In this document: positions 1 through 5,977 of the stretch, piece by piece
Layout of the letters: the number at the start of each line of letters is the position of its first letter
Numbering within the stretch: position 1 is the first letter of the stretch
Assembly (NCBI GenBank): GCA_905233335.1
Contig: CAJOED010000064.1
Location: 1-7,058, forward strand
Direction: 5' to 3'
DNA length: 7,058 bases
Source of the DNA: an uncultured Synergistales bacterium
Lineage (GTDB): Bacteria > Synergistota > Synergistia > Synergistales > Aminobacteriaceae
The notes under the pieces: generated by a model
Database searches by the model: none
What the model was told of the DNA's origin: nothing
Seen by the model: the letters and a program-made list of their open reading frames with translations, nothing else
Translations under genes and position numbers: made by a program

Positions 1-1
1 G

Positions 2-1375
2 AAGGACAGATACGAGAAGCATCACAACGTAATATATTCTGATGACGCAATAGAGGCCGCCGCAAAATTATCATCGCGGTATGTTCAGGATAGATATTTG
101 CCGGACAAGGGAATAGATCTTATTGATGAGGCAGGAGCACGGACACGGTTATTAGCACTTGAGCCGCCCGAATACATCAACGAGATACGACGACGGCTTG
201 AGGACGTGCAGAAGGAGAAAGAGAACGCTGTAATGTCCGAACACTACGAACAAGCTACGGACTTGCGGGACAAGGAGCGCATGATTTCTGAAGAACTCGA
301 CGCGGAACTCAAGAAGTGGCAGCGCAGCAGGAAGACCGAACGACACAGAATTACTGCGGAAGACATAGCGACGGTTGTAGCGGAACAGACCGGCATACCC
401 GTAAAGCAGATGACGGAAGCAGAGACTTCACGACTTCTCAAGATGGAGGAGGAAATTTCTCGGCGGTTAATCGGACAGGATGAGGCAGTGAGTGCGGTAT
501 CACGTGCAATCAGGAGGGCGCGTACAGGTTTACGGGATCCACGGCGGCCTATAGGGAGTTTTCTGTTCATGGGTCCTACTGGTGTCGGCAAAACGGAACT
601 TGCACGGTGCCTTGCGCGTTTCTTGTTCGGACGTGAGGACGCAATGATACGAATAGACATGAGCGAGTACATGGAGCGTCATGAAGTGTCAAAGCTCGTC
701 GGAGCACCTCCCGGATATGTCGGTCATGAGTCGGGCGGAAAACTCACCGAAATGGTACGGCGCAAACCATACAGCGTTATTCTTTTCGACGAAATCGAGA
801 AGGCACACCCGGAAATCTTCAACATATTGTTACAGGTACTTGATGACGGGAAACTGACGGACGGACAAGGGCGCAAGGTAGACTTCCGCAACACCGTAAT
901 AATCATGACGAGCAACGTCGGCGCAAAGGAAGCACAGCAGGGAAATTCTTTAGGTTTCGGGCAGAGCGCAGAGAGCCAGAGCCAAAGAGACTGGGAACGC
1001 ACAAAGAATATTATTCTTGAGGAGGCAAACCGTACATTCAGGCCGGAGTTTCTGAATCGCATTGACGAAATGGCCGTATTCAAGCCGCTGTCCCGTGATA
1101 ACCTGCTGAAGATAATAGACACTATGTTAGAGGATCTCTCTTCACGCCTCGACACAAAGAACGTAAAAATTGATGTTGCTGATGACGTGAAAGCGAAAAT
1201 TCTCGAAAAGGGCTACAAACCGAAATACGGAGCTAGGCCGTTACGCCGTGCAATACAGTCAATGCTTGAGGACAAATTGTCGGACTTCATGCTTTCCGGG
1301 AAAGTCAGCGGTGATGGAGCAAAAATCAATGTCAACCTCAACGGTGAAGAACTGACATGCGAGATAGCACAATAA
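2..1375 (+). CDS. clpC: ClpC-type AAA+ ATPase (Clp protease regulatory subunit), 5'-truncated by window edge
   Basis: ATP-dependent unfoldase that feeds substrates to the ClpP peptidase in the cytoplasm. The frame is open from base 2, so the gene begins upstream; the 457 visible residues are roughly the C-terminal half of a family usually 810-850 long. Visible parts in order: end of the first AAA+ module (RYLPDKGIDLIDEAGAR, about residues 31-47); a UVR-like coiled middle domain (about 61-97, with YEQATDLRDKE), the region that in Bacillus ClpC contacts adaptors such as MecA; second AAA+ module with Walker A GPTGVGKT (191-198), Walker B VILFDE (259-264), a LGF tripeptide (bases 950-958) matching the ClpP-docking loop, FRPEFLNRIDE (346-356) and the Clp small domain with GARPLRRAI. 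The UVR domain separates ClpC from ClpA and ClpB. No promoter or regulator is visible. It overlaps azlC by 19 bases. Identification is firm. Confidence 0.96.
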   Translation, partial: KDRYEKHHNVIYSDDAIEAAAKLSSRYVQDRYLPDKGIDLIDEAGARTRLLALEPPEYINEIRRRLEDVQKEKENAVMSEHYEQATDLRDKERMISEELDAELKKWQRSRKTERHRITAEDIATVVAEQTGIPVKQMTEAETSRLLKMEEEISRRLIGQDEAVSAVSRAIRRARTGLRDPRRPIGSFLFMGPTGVGKTELARCLARFLFGREDAMIRIDMSEYMERHEVSKLVGAPPGYVGHESGGKLTEMVRRKPYSVILFDEIEKAHPEIFNILLQVLDDGKLTDGQGRKVDFRNTVIIMTSNVGAKEAQQGNSLGFGQSAESQSQRDWERTKNIILEEANRTFRPEFLNRIDEMAVFKPLSRDNLLKIIDTMLEDLSSRLDTKNVKIDVADDVKAKILEKGYKPKYGARPLRRAIQSMLEDKLSDFMLSGKVSGDGAKINVNLNGEELTCEIAQ

Positions 1376-2022
1376 CGCGGGCACTTCATGACACATTACC
1401 TGTAATGACGGGCTACTTGGTGCTGGGAATGGGCTTCGGTCTTCTTCTCAGCACTCGCGGCTACAATGCGTTATGGGCGTTTGCTATGAGCGTGATGATT
1501 TATTCGGGGACTATGCAGTTTGCGGCGATAGATTTATTTGCGTCGGCCTCACTCGTTACTACTGGTCTTACGGCATCAATGATTAGTGCCCGTCATCTGT
1601 TTTATGGGCTGTCGATGCTGGAACGTTATCGCAACATTCACGGCCTGCGGAAGATATACATGATTTACGCCCTCACCGACGAAACATACTCTCTTGTGTG
1701 CGAATCAGACGACGAAAATTACTGCTTCTGGGTGTCATTGCTGGATCACTCATACTGGATTGCGGGAAGCGTAATAGGCGGTGTACTTGGCCAAGTGCTG
1801 CCGTTTGATTCGAGGGGTATAGATTTCGCGCTCACTGCATTGTTCGTGAGTATTTGCGTCGAACAGTGGCTGAACTCGTCGGAACATTCTCCGGCTGTAA
1901 TCGGTTTTGCTGTGAGTGTTATGTGCCTCGTGATTTTCGGAGCGGATAACTTTCTTATTCCGTCGATGCTGCTAATCACTATAGGACTGTTCATGATGAG
2001 GGGGAGAATAGAGAATGTTTGA
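1357..2022 (+). CDS. azlC: AzlC family branched-chain amino acid export protein, large subunit
   Basis: Integral membrane large subunit of the AzlCD exporter family (BrnFE-type), which moves branched-chain amino acids or their analogues out of the cell. The 221 residues match the family length. Recognisable family features are the N-terminal TLPVMTGYLVLGMGFGLLL (13-31), YSGTMQFAA (49-57), SARHLFYGLS (77-86) and TDETYSL (107-113), with further hydrophobic segments to the C-terminus. The ATG lies inside the end of clpC (19-base overlap) with a weak GGTGAAG upstream, which suggests translational coupling. Its stop overlaps the azlD start by 8 bases, the usual arrangement for this pair. The family assignment is strong; the exact substrate is not readable from the sequence. 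Confidence 0.93.
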   Translation: MRDSTITRALHDTLPVMTGYLVLGMGFGLLLSTRGYNALWAFAMSVMIYSGTMQFAAIDLFASASLVTTGLTASMISARHLFYGLSMLERYRNIHGLRKIYMIYALTDETYSLVCESDDENYCFWVSLLDHSYWIAGSVIGGVLGQVLPFDSRGIDFALTALFVSICVEQWLNSSEHSPAVIGFAVSVMCLVIFGADNFLIPSMLLITIGLFMMRGRIENV

Positions 2023-2341
2023 TGTTCATGCCGGCTATGTCGTGATAATTTCGGGAGCAGTTACGATATTTCTCCGCTTCCTTCCGTTTATAGCGTTCGG
2101 GAAAAACACTCCGTCATTCCTGCTGTATCTTGGCCGTGTCCTTCCCTGTAGCGTTATGGCTATGCTCGTCGTGTACTGCCTGCGCGGCGTGAATGTCCTT
2201 GCGGGATCTCACGGTGTGCCGGAAGTCATTGCGTGTGCTGTAGTGGTTGTCCTGCATGTTTGGCGGCGTAATACATTGTTGAGCATAGTAGCAGGGACGG
2301 CGTTATACATGTTCATGATACAGGAAATATTTTCAGCATAA
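2015..2341 (+). CDS. azlD: AzlD family branched-chain amino acid transport protein, small subunit
   Basis: Small membrane partner of AzlC, together forming the exporter. Length 108 residues is typical, with about four hydrophobic segments. Family features seen: RFLPF (21-25), LPCSVMAML (43-51), VPEVIACAVVV (68-78) and WRRNTLLSI (83-91), ending with a hydrophobic segment. The ATG overlaps the azlC stop by 8 bases and is preceded by a purine-rich AGGGGGA about nine bases away. It is the last gene of the clpC-azlC-azlD run: 54 bases with a promoter-like element separate it from the next gene, and no terminator hairpin is evident in that gap, so read-through into the next genes is possible. Confidence 0.92.
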   Translation: MFDVHAGYVVIISGAVTIFLRFLPFIAFGKNTPSFLLYLGRVLPCSVMAMLVVYCLRGVNVLAGSHGVPEVIACAVVVVLHVWRRNTLLSIVAGTALYMFMIQEIFSA

Positions 2342-2345
2342 AAAC

Positions 2346-2361
2346 TTTTTGCCGCTATAAT
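2346..2361 (+). promoter_or_regulatory. putative promoter of the flippase-like gene (T-tract plus TATAAT)
   Basis: TATAAT at 2356-2361 is preceded by TTTTTGCCGC (2346-2355) and lies 19 bases before the GGAGG of the next gene. I see no good -35 at normal spacing; the best are TTTCAG (2331-2336) or TTCAGC (2332-2337), inside the end of azlD. The T-tract/GC/-10 arrangement recurs at 5930-5946. Initiation here is inferred, not shown. Confidence 0.5.
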
Positions 2362-2380
2362 AAACGTATTCTTACATTAT

Positions 2381-2398
2381 GGAGGAAATATAAACTTG
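2381..2398 (+). promoter_or_regulatory. Shine-Dalgarno selecting a TTG start codon
   Basis: GGAGGAAA at 2381-2388 stands seven bases before TTG 2396-2398. It is the reason for choosing this TTG; the first in-frame ATG (residue 17) would cut into the first membrane helix and has no such site. Confidence 0.75.
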
Positions 2399-3466
2399 TC
2401 TCTGCGTAAAGGACTGATAATCTTTATACTTCTTGCTTTCGGAATGGGAGCATTGATAATTTTCCGAAGCGTTGACCATTACACAATACGTTCACTTCTT
2501 GCCGCAAACAAAATAAAACTCCTTGCCGCACTTCTCGTAGTATTTCTTGCGTGGGTATTCGATGCCGGGAGATTCTGCGCGTTGTCCTTCGCCGCACATG
2601 AACGAGTGCCTTTCTCGCTGGGAATTGTTTTGACGTGGCTGAATTACTTTGGGAGTGCCGTAACTCCGATGCAGTCGGGAGGCGGGCCGTTTCAGGTATA
2701 CGCTCTCTACAAACGCGGCATCCCTGTCGGCAAAGGAATAGCGATTACCCTCATGCGCACAATGCTCACGATATTGATACTCACACTTGCAGTCCCGATA
2801 GCACTAATGCTTGACCCGGATATTCTTGAGGGCAGTCCGTTTCTGAAAGGGTTAGTGTTCTATGTGTTCATGGTGATATTAGCGACGTGGGCATTTGTAG
2901 CGTTTACGATAATGAAGCCGGAACTCATAAAGAAATTCAGCCGTGTAATAGTAATGTGGCTCCGACGCTTTAAGATAATGACATCAAACAGGCGGGTAAT
3001 AAAAATATTTCAGTGGCTCGATACGGAAATCGACAACTACATAATGAATTTTCGTCTTGCGTTCAACACGGGGAAATTATGGCTCATTGTCGGCGTAATT
3101 CTCTCTGTGCTTCACCTTCTCTCACTGTTCACGGTACTGCCGGTGCTGATGAGTGCGGTGGGACTGCCTTTCAGGTATGCGCAGACTATAGCAGTTCAGG
3201 CGGTGTTCATGTTCATTCTGTACTTTGTGCCGACACCGGGCGCGAGCGGAGTTGCTGAAGGAGGCGGTGCATTGCTGTATTCTGTGTTAATGCCTGAGAA
3301 TATGGCGGGCATCATGTCGATAATATGCAGGTTTTTCACGGACTACATATCTATCTTTATGGGCGTTGTCGTAGTTATTCGTATGCTCGGCTGGGGAGTG
3401 AGTGAGAATTTGCACAAGGGAGCGTCGCCGGAATCTGAAGCGTTGAAACAGAATGGGAGTGTGTAA
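2396..3466 (+). CDS. Lysylphosphatidylglycerol synthase TM-domain / flippase-like membrane protein
   Basis: Polytopic membrane protein of 356 residues, the usual size for stand-alone members of the LPG_synthase_TM family (UPF0104, related to the flippase half of MprF). Members are thought to translocate or flip lipids, but most are uncharacterised. Seen here: hydrophobic segments at about 7-23, 42-60, 76-88, 115-138, 152-172, 228-250, 263-278 and 304-330; the conserved pair of family motifs TPMQSGGGPFQVYAL (90-104) and PTPGASGVAEGG (279-290); a charged loop at 175-215. There is no aminoacyltransferase domain, so it is not a full MprF. Start is TTG, supported by GGAGG. The next gene's ATG follows immediately on its stop codon, implying an operon with the methyltransferase-like protein. 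The substrate is unknown. Confidence 0.88.
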   Translation: MSLRKGLIIFILLAFGMGALIIFRSVDHYTIRSLLAANKIKLLAALLVVFLAWVFDAGRFCALSFAAHERVPFSLGIVLTWLNYFGSAVTPMQSGGGPFQVYALYKRGIPVGKGIAITLMRTMLTILILTLAVPIALMLDPDILEGSPFLKGLVFYVFMVILATWAFVAFTIMKPELIKKFSRVIVMWLRRFKIMTSNRRVIKIFQWLDTEIDNYIMNFRLAFNTGKLWLIVGVILSVLHLLSLFTVLPVLMSAVGLPFRYAQTIAVQAVFMFILYFVPTPGASGVAEGGGALLYSVLMPENMAGIMSIICRFFTDYISIFMGVVVVIRMLGWGVSENLHKGASPESEALKQNGSV

Positions 3467-4039
3467 ATGCAAAAGTTTCGTGAATGGGCTTTCAGGATGC
3501 GCGGCGGACTCTGGACGCTGCTGTTTATCGCAATACTCTTCATGTCAGAGAAGGCAACATTGCGCCGGGTCATTCCTGCACTCGTGATAGTCATTGCGGG
3601 TCAGTTATGGCGTTGCTGGGCTTCCGGGTGCATCGGCCTTTACCGTGGCGAAAACGTCAAAGCGAACTCTCTCGCCTCAAAAGGTGCATATGCTCTCATG
3701 CGCAACCCGTTATACTTCGGGAATTTCTTAATCGGTCTGGGCTGGAGCATCATAGCTGGTTTCAGGGCGGTAATTATTTTTGTCGTCAGCTTCTATGTAC
3801 TGTATGTTCTTGTGATAATCCCTCATGAAGAAAAATTCCTGCATCAGAAATTCGGCCGGGAGTATGAAGACTATTGTGTGAGAGTGAAGAGATTTTTCCC
3901 CGTACACATCAGCATGAAGGACTTAGCAGTGAGTTTCAACAAGGATATACTAATGCGCAGTGAGATACACACTATATACTCGACGATTGCCGGAACGTTC
4001 ATAATAATAGCCGTATCGTGTTATACTTACTTTTCATAG
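3467..4039 (+). CDS. Isoprenylcysteine carboxyl methyltransferase / PEMT-like membrane methyltransferase family
   Basis: Small membrane protein of 190 residues resembling the ICMT/PEMT superfamily of S-adenosylmethionine-dependent methyltransferases. The diagnostic C-terminal block is present: KGAYALMRNPLYFGNF (72-87), then a hydrophobic hairpin (about 88-118), then EEKF..KFGREYEDYCVRVKRFFP (121-145), which in studied members forms the cofactor pocket. Hydrophobic segments also lie at 15-26 and 35-52, and an extra C-terminal one at about 167-188 extends past the core. Bacterial members usually have unknown substrates, so a lipid or quinone-like acceptor is only a guess. The ATG abuts the upstream stop codon, with GGGAG seven bases before it, so it is translated from the same message as the flippase-like gene. 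Confidence 0.85.
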   Translation: MQKFREWAFRMRGGLWTLLFIAILFMSEKATLRRVIPALVIVIAGQLWRCWASGCIGLYRGENVKANSLASKGAYALMRNPLYFGNFLIGLGWSIIAGFRAVIIFVVSFYVLYVLVIIPHEEKFLHQKFGREYEDYCVRVKRFFPVHISMKDLAVSFNKDILMRSEIHTIYSTIAGTFIIIAVSCYTYFS

Positions 4040-4044
4040 TGAAC

Positions 4045-4068
4045 AAAGGAGGATAGCGAAAAATCATG
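4045..4068 (+). promoter_or_regulatory. Shine-Dalgarno with long spacing before ATG 4066
   Basis: AAAGGAGGA (4045-4053) is a near-perfect anti-SD match but ends about 13 bases before the ATG, longer than the 5-9 usual here. No in-frame ATG, GTG or TTG lies closer, so ATG 4066 is kept. The long spacing could lower translation. Confidence 0.55.
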
Positions 4069-4734
4069 TGCGTAGACCAGAACGAACTTAGCAGAAAAAG
4101 CAGAAGCCGCAAGAAACAGCAAGCAGAGACAGATATGACCATCGGAGAATTATTATCTGCCATATCAGAGAACGAATACCCGCAGTACATTCTTGAAGCA
4201 ATTACTACGGTGCGGGAATGGATGAATGACATGATTTCACGTCCCGACGAAATACAGGATGAGCCGGATATACTTGCGGAACTTTTCGGCTCCAGCTTCC
4301 ATGATGAGACAGGAGGACTTGAGAATCTCTTTGAGCGTTTGAAGGCAATAGAAGAATATGCAGACGTTATTCCGAATCCCAAAATGCCCGGCGGAAAACC
4401 TGACACCCTGATAATCAGCATAACGCCTTCTGACTATGAGAGCGGCTTGCGTACAGCGATAGATTATGCAGCAGTGTTCAACCGGTCGAACTGCCGACGT
4501 GTATGGATAATCAGCGATACATTCATATTTGACGAGGTTGCGCGTTTCGTCCCTCATGTTGATGCACTTGCGGCACAGGGTATAACATTACGCTTCATAC
4601 TCGTAACTCCCTGGGGCTGGGTGGAGCTTCCACTAAGTGCGGCGATGGCCTCAAAGCGTCAGTTCTTATGGCGTACAAAGGGCTACAAGAACGAGAAGGA
4701 CGACACAATAAAGCGACGACGGCGCAAAGAGTAG
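4066..4734 (+). CDS. Hypothetical protein, unrecognised family
   Basis: I do not recognise this 222-residue protein. It has no signal peptide and no membrane segment, so it should be cytoplasmic. Three parts are visible: a basic, probably disordered N-terminus (1-23, RKSRSRKKQQ); an acidic, mainly helical middle (about 25-100) with WMNDM and ELFGSSFHDE; and an alternating strand-helix domain (about 112-190) with strands TLIISIT (114-120), RRVWIIS (144-150) and TLRFILVTPWGW (174-185) and two amphipathic helices between them. The tail is strongly basic (KRRRRKE). The third part looks like a small Rossmann-like or restriction-fold-like domain, but no catalytic motif is clear. It is 26 bases after the methyltransferase-like gene with its own strong SD, and the operon terminator follows 25 bases after its stop. 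It is clearly a real gene; its function is unknown. Confidence 0.8.
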   Translation: MCVDQNELSRKSRSRKKQQAETDMTIGELLSAISENEYPQYILEAITTVREWMNDMISRPDEIQDEPDILAELFGSSFHDETGGLENLFERLKAIEEYADVIPNPKMPGGKPDTLIISITPSDYESGLRTAIDYAAVFNRSNCRRVWIISDTFIFDEVARFVPHVDALAAQGITLRFILVTPWGWVELPLSAAMASKRQFLWRTKGYKNEKDDTIKRRRRKE

Positions 4735-4759
4735 TGAGAGAAGAGTAGAGAGAGAAATT

Positions 4760-4790
4760 CGGCAGGTCATGAGAGGCCTGCTGTTTTTTT
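4760..4790 (+). terminator. Rho-independent terminator of the plus-strand operon
   Basis: GCAGGTC (4762-4768) pairs with GGCCTGC (4775-4781) through one G-U, around a six-base ATGAGA loop. C4760-G4783 and a G-U pair at 4761/4782 extend the stem. Seven T follow at 4784-4790. It lies 25 bases after the stop of the hypothetical gene. Confidence 0.9.
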
Positions 4791-4810
4791 GCGCTCATAA
4801 TTTCCGGCAC

Positions 4811-4841
4811 AACAAAAACCCCTCCGGCGATTACCAGAGGG
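4811..4841 (-). terminator. Rho-independent terminator of tRNA-Leu
   Basis: On the minus strand CCCTCTGG pairs with CCGGAGGG (8 bp with one G-U) around a TAATCG loop, followed by GTTTTTGTT. It starts 16 bases beyond the encoded CCA. Read on the plus strand, the stem has one mismatch and an AT-rich tail, so it might back up the 4760-4790 terminator. Confidence 0.88.
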
Positions 4842-4857
4842 ATTATTATTTTCGTAA

Positions 4858-4948
4858 TGGTGCGGAGGGGGAGAATCGAACTCCCACGATACTTAAATTG
4901 ATCACAAGATCCTTAGTCTTGCGCGTCTACCAATTCCGCCACCCCCGC
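4858..4948 (-). tRNA. tRNA-Leu, anticodon AAG
   Basis: A 91-base class II tRNA with encoded CCA. Acceptor stem GCGGGGG pairs with CCTCCGC (one G-U), discriminator A. D arm is GCG/CGC with loop GAATTGGTAGA. The anticodon stem CAAGA/TCTTG holds loop CTAAGGA, giving anticodon AAG at bases 4914-4912. A 19-base variable region can form a short U-G-A-U/A-U-C-G stem, typical of Leu. The T arm is GGGAG/CTCCC with loop TTCGATT. Most bacteria read CUU with GAG; A34 would be expected to need deamination to inosine. It has its own promoter and terminator. Confidence 0.96.
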
Positions 4949-4975
4949 TCTAACAATGAGGCATGACGAGAGATA

Positions 4976-5003
4976 ATTATACTCCCGAAATTTTCTGCGT
5001 CAA
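4976..5003 (-). promoter_or_regulatory. Promoter of tRNA-Leu
   Basis: On the minus strand TTGACG (complement of 4998-5003) and TATAAT (complement of 4976-4981) are separated by 16 bases, close to the sigma-70 consensus. The -10 ends 27 bases before the mature tRNA 5' end, leaving a leader of about 20 bases. The -35 starts one base after the stop codon of the upstream hydrolase gene. Confidence 0.85.
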
Positions 5004-5004
5004 G

Positions 5005-5907
5005 TTAATTTGCTTTCAGGAAATCAAGAATCTTTTCCCGGAATATTTTGTAGTACGGCTTCTCCATCATCATGGCATGTGCGGCACCGTCAATAATCTC
5101 AAGGCGCGAGTCTTTGTTCGTGAGTGTCCCGAACGCTTCACGGCATAACTCCGGCGAAACATAATCATCTTTCGACCCCGCAATAATCATCACCGGCATA
5201 GTGAGCTGTGCTGTCGGTATGAGTCTCTCTGAAGGAGCTACGAGCAAGTCCCTTCTGCCGCCGTTCGGACTCGATTCCTTGTCGTATCGCCAGCAGTTTG
5301 ACTGAAACGCATTCACCACTTCCGGCTCTGTGATGTCGTAATTGATGCTCTTGTCCGCGTTGACCTGAAAATCCCCCGCCGCATGTTCCCACGTGTTGTG
5401 ATTGAACGGTGCTGTAACTTTCACGTCCGCAAGCCCCGCCACTATCGGAGCATAAAGCACCAGCCTCCGCACGAGTTCAGGATACTTGGCCGCAAAACGT
5501 CCGCTAGTTACTGTTCCCCAGCTCCAGCCCAGCACATTAAGGCTCTTGCGCCCGGAACGCTCAAGGATAACACGTGCCGCCGCAGCTATGTCTTCTGCCG
5601 CATAGTTCGAGTCAGGCATGAAGCCGTCGTCCACTTCCTGCGAACTGCCATAGCCCGCAATGTCGAGCACCCATACTTTGAAGCCGCTGCCCGCAAAAAA
5701 TCTCGCAAGGCTGTAGTCCTTCACGTTGACATCAAATTCATGTGATGAGTACGTCAGGCCGTGAACAAGCAGTAAGGGGTCGCCGTCTGTGCCGAAACTC
5801 TCAAGGTGTAATTTGTAGCCGTTGCGTTCGAGGGGGACAACTTCAGCGCATGATACCGACGCAATGAGAAGAGCTATCAGGAAAGACAAGAATAATTTTC
5901 GTTTCAT
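5005..5907 (-). CDS. Secreted alpha/beta hydrolase
   Basis: Exported alpha/beta-hydrolase-fold enzyme of 300 residues, probably an esterase, lipase or other acyl hydrolase. The start at 5907 is set by CAGGAGG on the minus strand (complement of 5916-5922); the frame extends 17 codons further but that would bury the signal peptide. Signal peptide: MKRK, a hydrophobic core (5-16), likely cleaved after S-C-A (19-21). Core motifs: oxyanion-hole LLLVHGL (45-51); DIAGYGSS (82-89); nucleophile elbow GWSWGT with Ser129 (127-132); acid AGSKDDYVSP with probable Asp247; GAAHAMMMEKP with His277. The triad is therefore complete. A cap-like insert lies between about 160 and 235. The substrate cannot be read. 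It is divergent from the metallo-hydrolase gene, sharing a 70-base promoter region. No terminator follows it, so its transcript may run on into tRNA-Leu. Confidence 0.9.
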   Translation of the reverse strand: MKRKLFLSFLIALLIASVSCAEVVPLERNGYKLHLESFGTDGDPLLLVHGLTYSSHEFDVNVKDYSLARFFAGSGFKVWVLDIAGYGSSQEVDDGFMPDSNYAAEDIAAAARVILERSGRKSLNVLGWSWGTVTSGRFAAKYPELVRRLVLYAPIVAGLADVKVTAPFNHNTWEHAAGDFQVNADKSINYDITEPEVVNAFQSNCWRYDKESSPNGGRRDLLVAPSERLIPTAQLTMPVMIIAGSKDDYVSPELCREAFGTLTNKDSRLEIIDGAAHAMMMEKPYYKIFREKILDFLKAN

Positions 5908-5915
5908 AAAAATAA

Positions 5916-5922
5916 CCTCCTG
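5916..5922 (-). promoter_or_regulatory. Shine-Dalgarno deciding the hydrolase start
   Basis: The complement reads CAGGAGG, eight bases before ATG 5907-5905. The upstream in-frame ATG at 5958 has no comparable site, overlaps the -10 palindrome, and would add 17 residues before a good signal peptide. Confidence 0.85.
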
Positions 5923-5929
5923 AAAAAAA

Positions 5930-5948
5930 TTTTGCGCTATTATAATAG
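5930..5948. promoter_or_regulatory. Bidirectional promoter on a 12-base perfect palindrome
   Basis: CTATTATAATAG (5937-5948) is its own reverse complement and gives TATAAT on both strands (plus 5941-5946; minus, complement of 5939-5944). Its centre is 35.5 bases from both start codons (5907 and 5978). TTTTGCGC precedes it on the plus strand. I find no good -35 in either direction; the expected -35 regions fall on the two SD sites. Promoter activity is inferred. Confidence 0.65.
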
Positions 5949-5977
5949 AAATTTTCATTTAGGGAGGAAATTTTTTC

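Noticed and set aside
244..1155. Minus-strand frames of about 140 codons inside clpC
   Set aside because: They are shadows of the conserved clpC coding frame, serine- and arginine-rich, without SD.
98..1375. ClpC starting at TTG 98
   Set aside because: The frame is open to base 2 and its translation matches conserved ClpC sequence (KDRYEKHHNV, then SSRYVQDRYL), so the gene is cut by the window edge and does not start at 98.
4769..4966. 65-codon plus-strand reading frame over the tRNA
   Set aside because: It is antisense to tRNA-Leu and both terminators, and is a known kind of false ORF.
5845..5850. Lipoprotein cysteine (Cys20) in the hydrolase signal peptide
   Set aside because: The residues before Cys20 are S-V-S, lacking the Leu/Val/Ile expected at -3 of a lipobox. 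Cleavage after S-C-A by signal peptidase I fits better.
5908..5958. 17-residue N-terminal extension of the alpha/beta hydrolase (ATG 5958)
   Set aside because: There is no SD, it runs through the promoter palindrome, and it would precede a typical signal peptide that has its own AGGAGG site.
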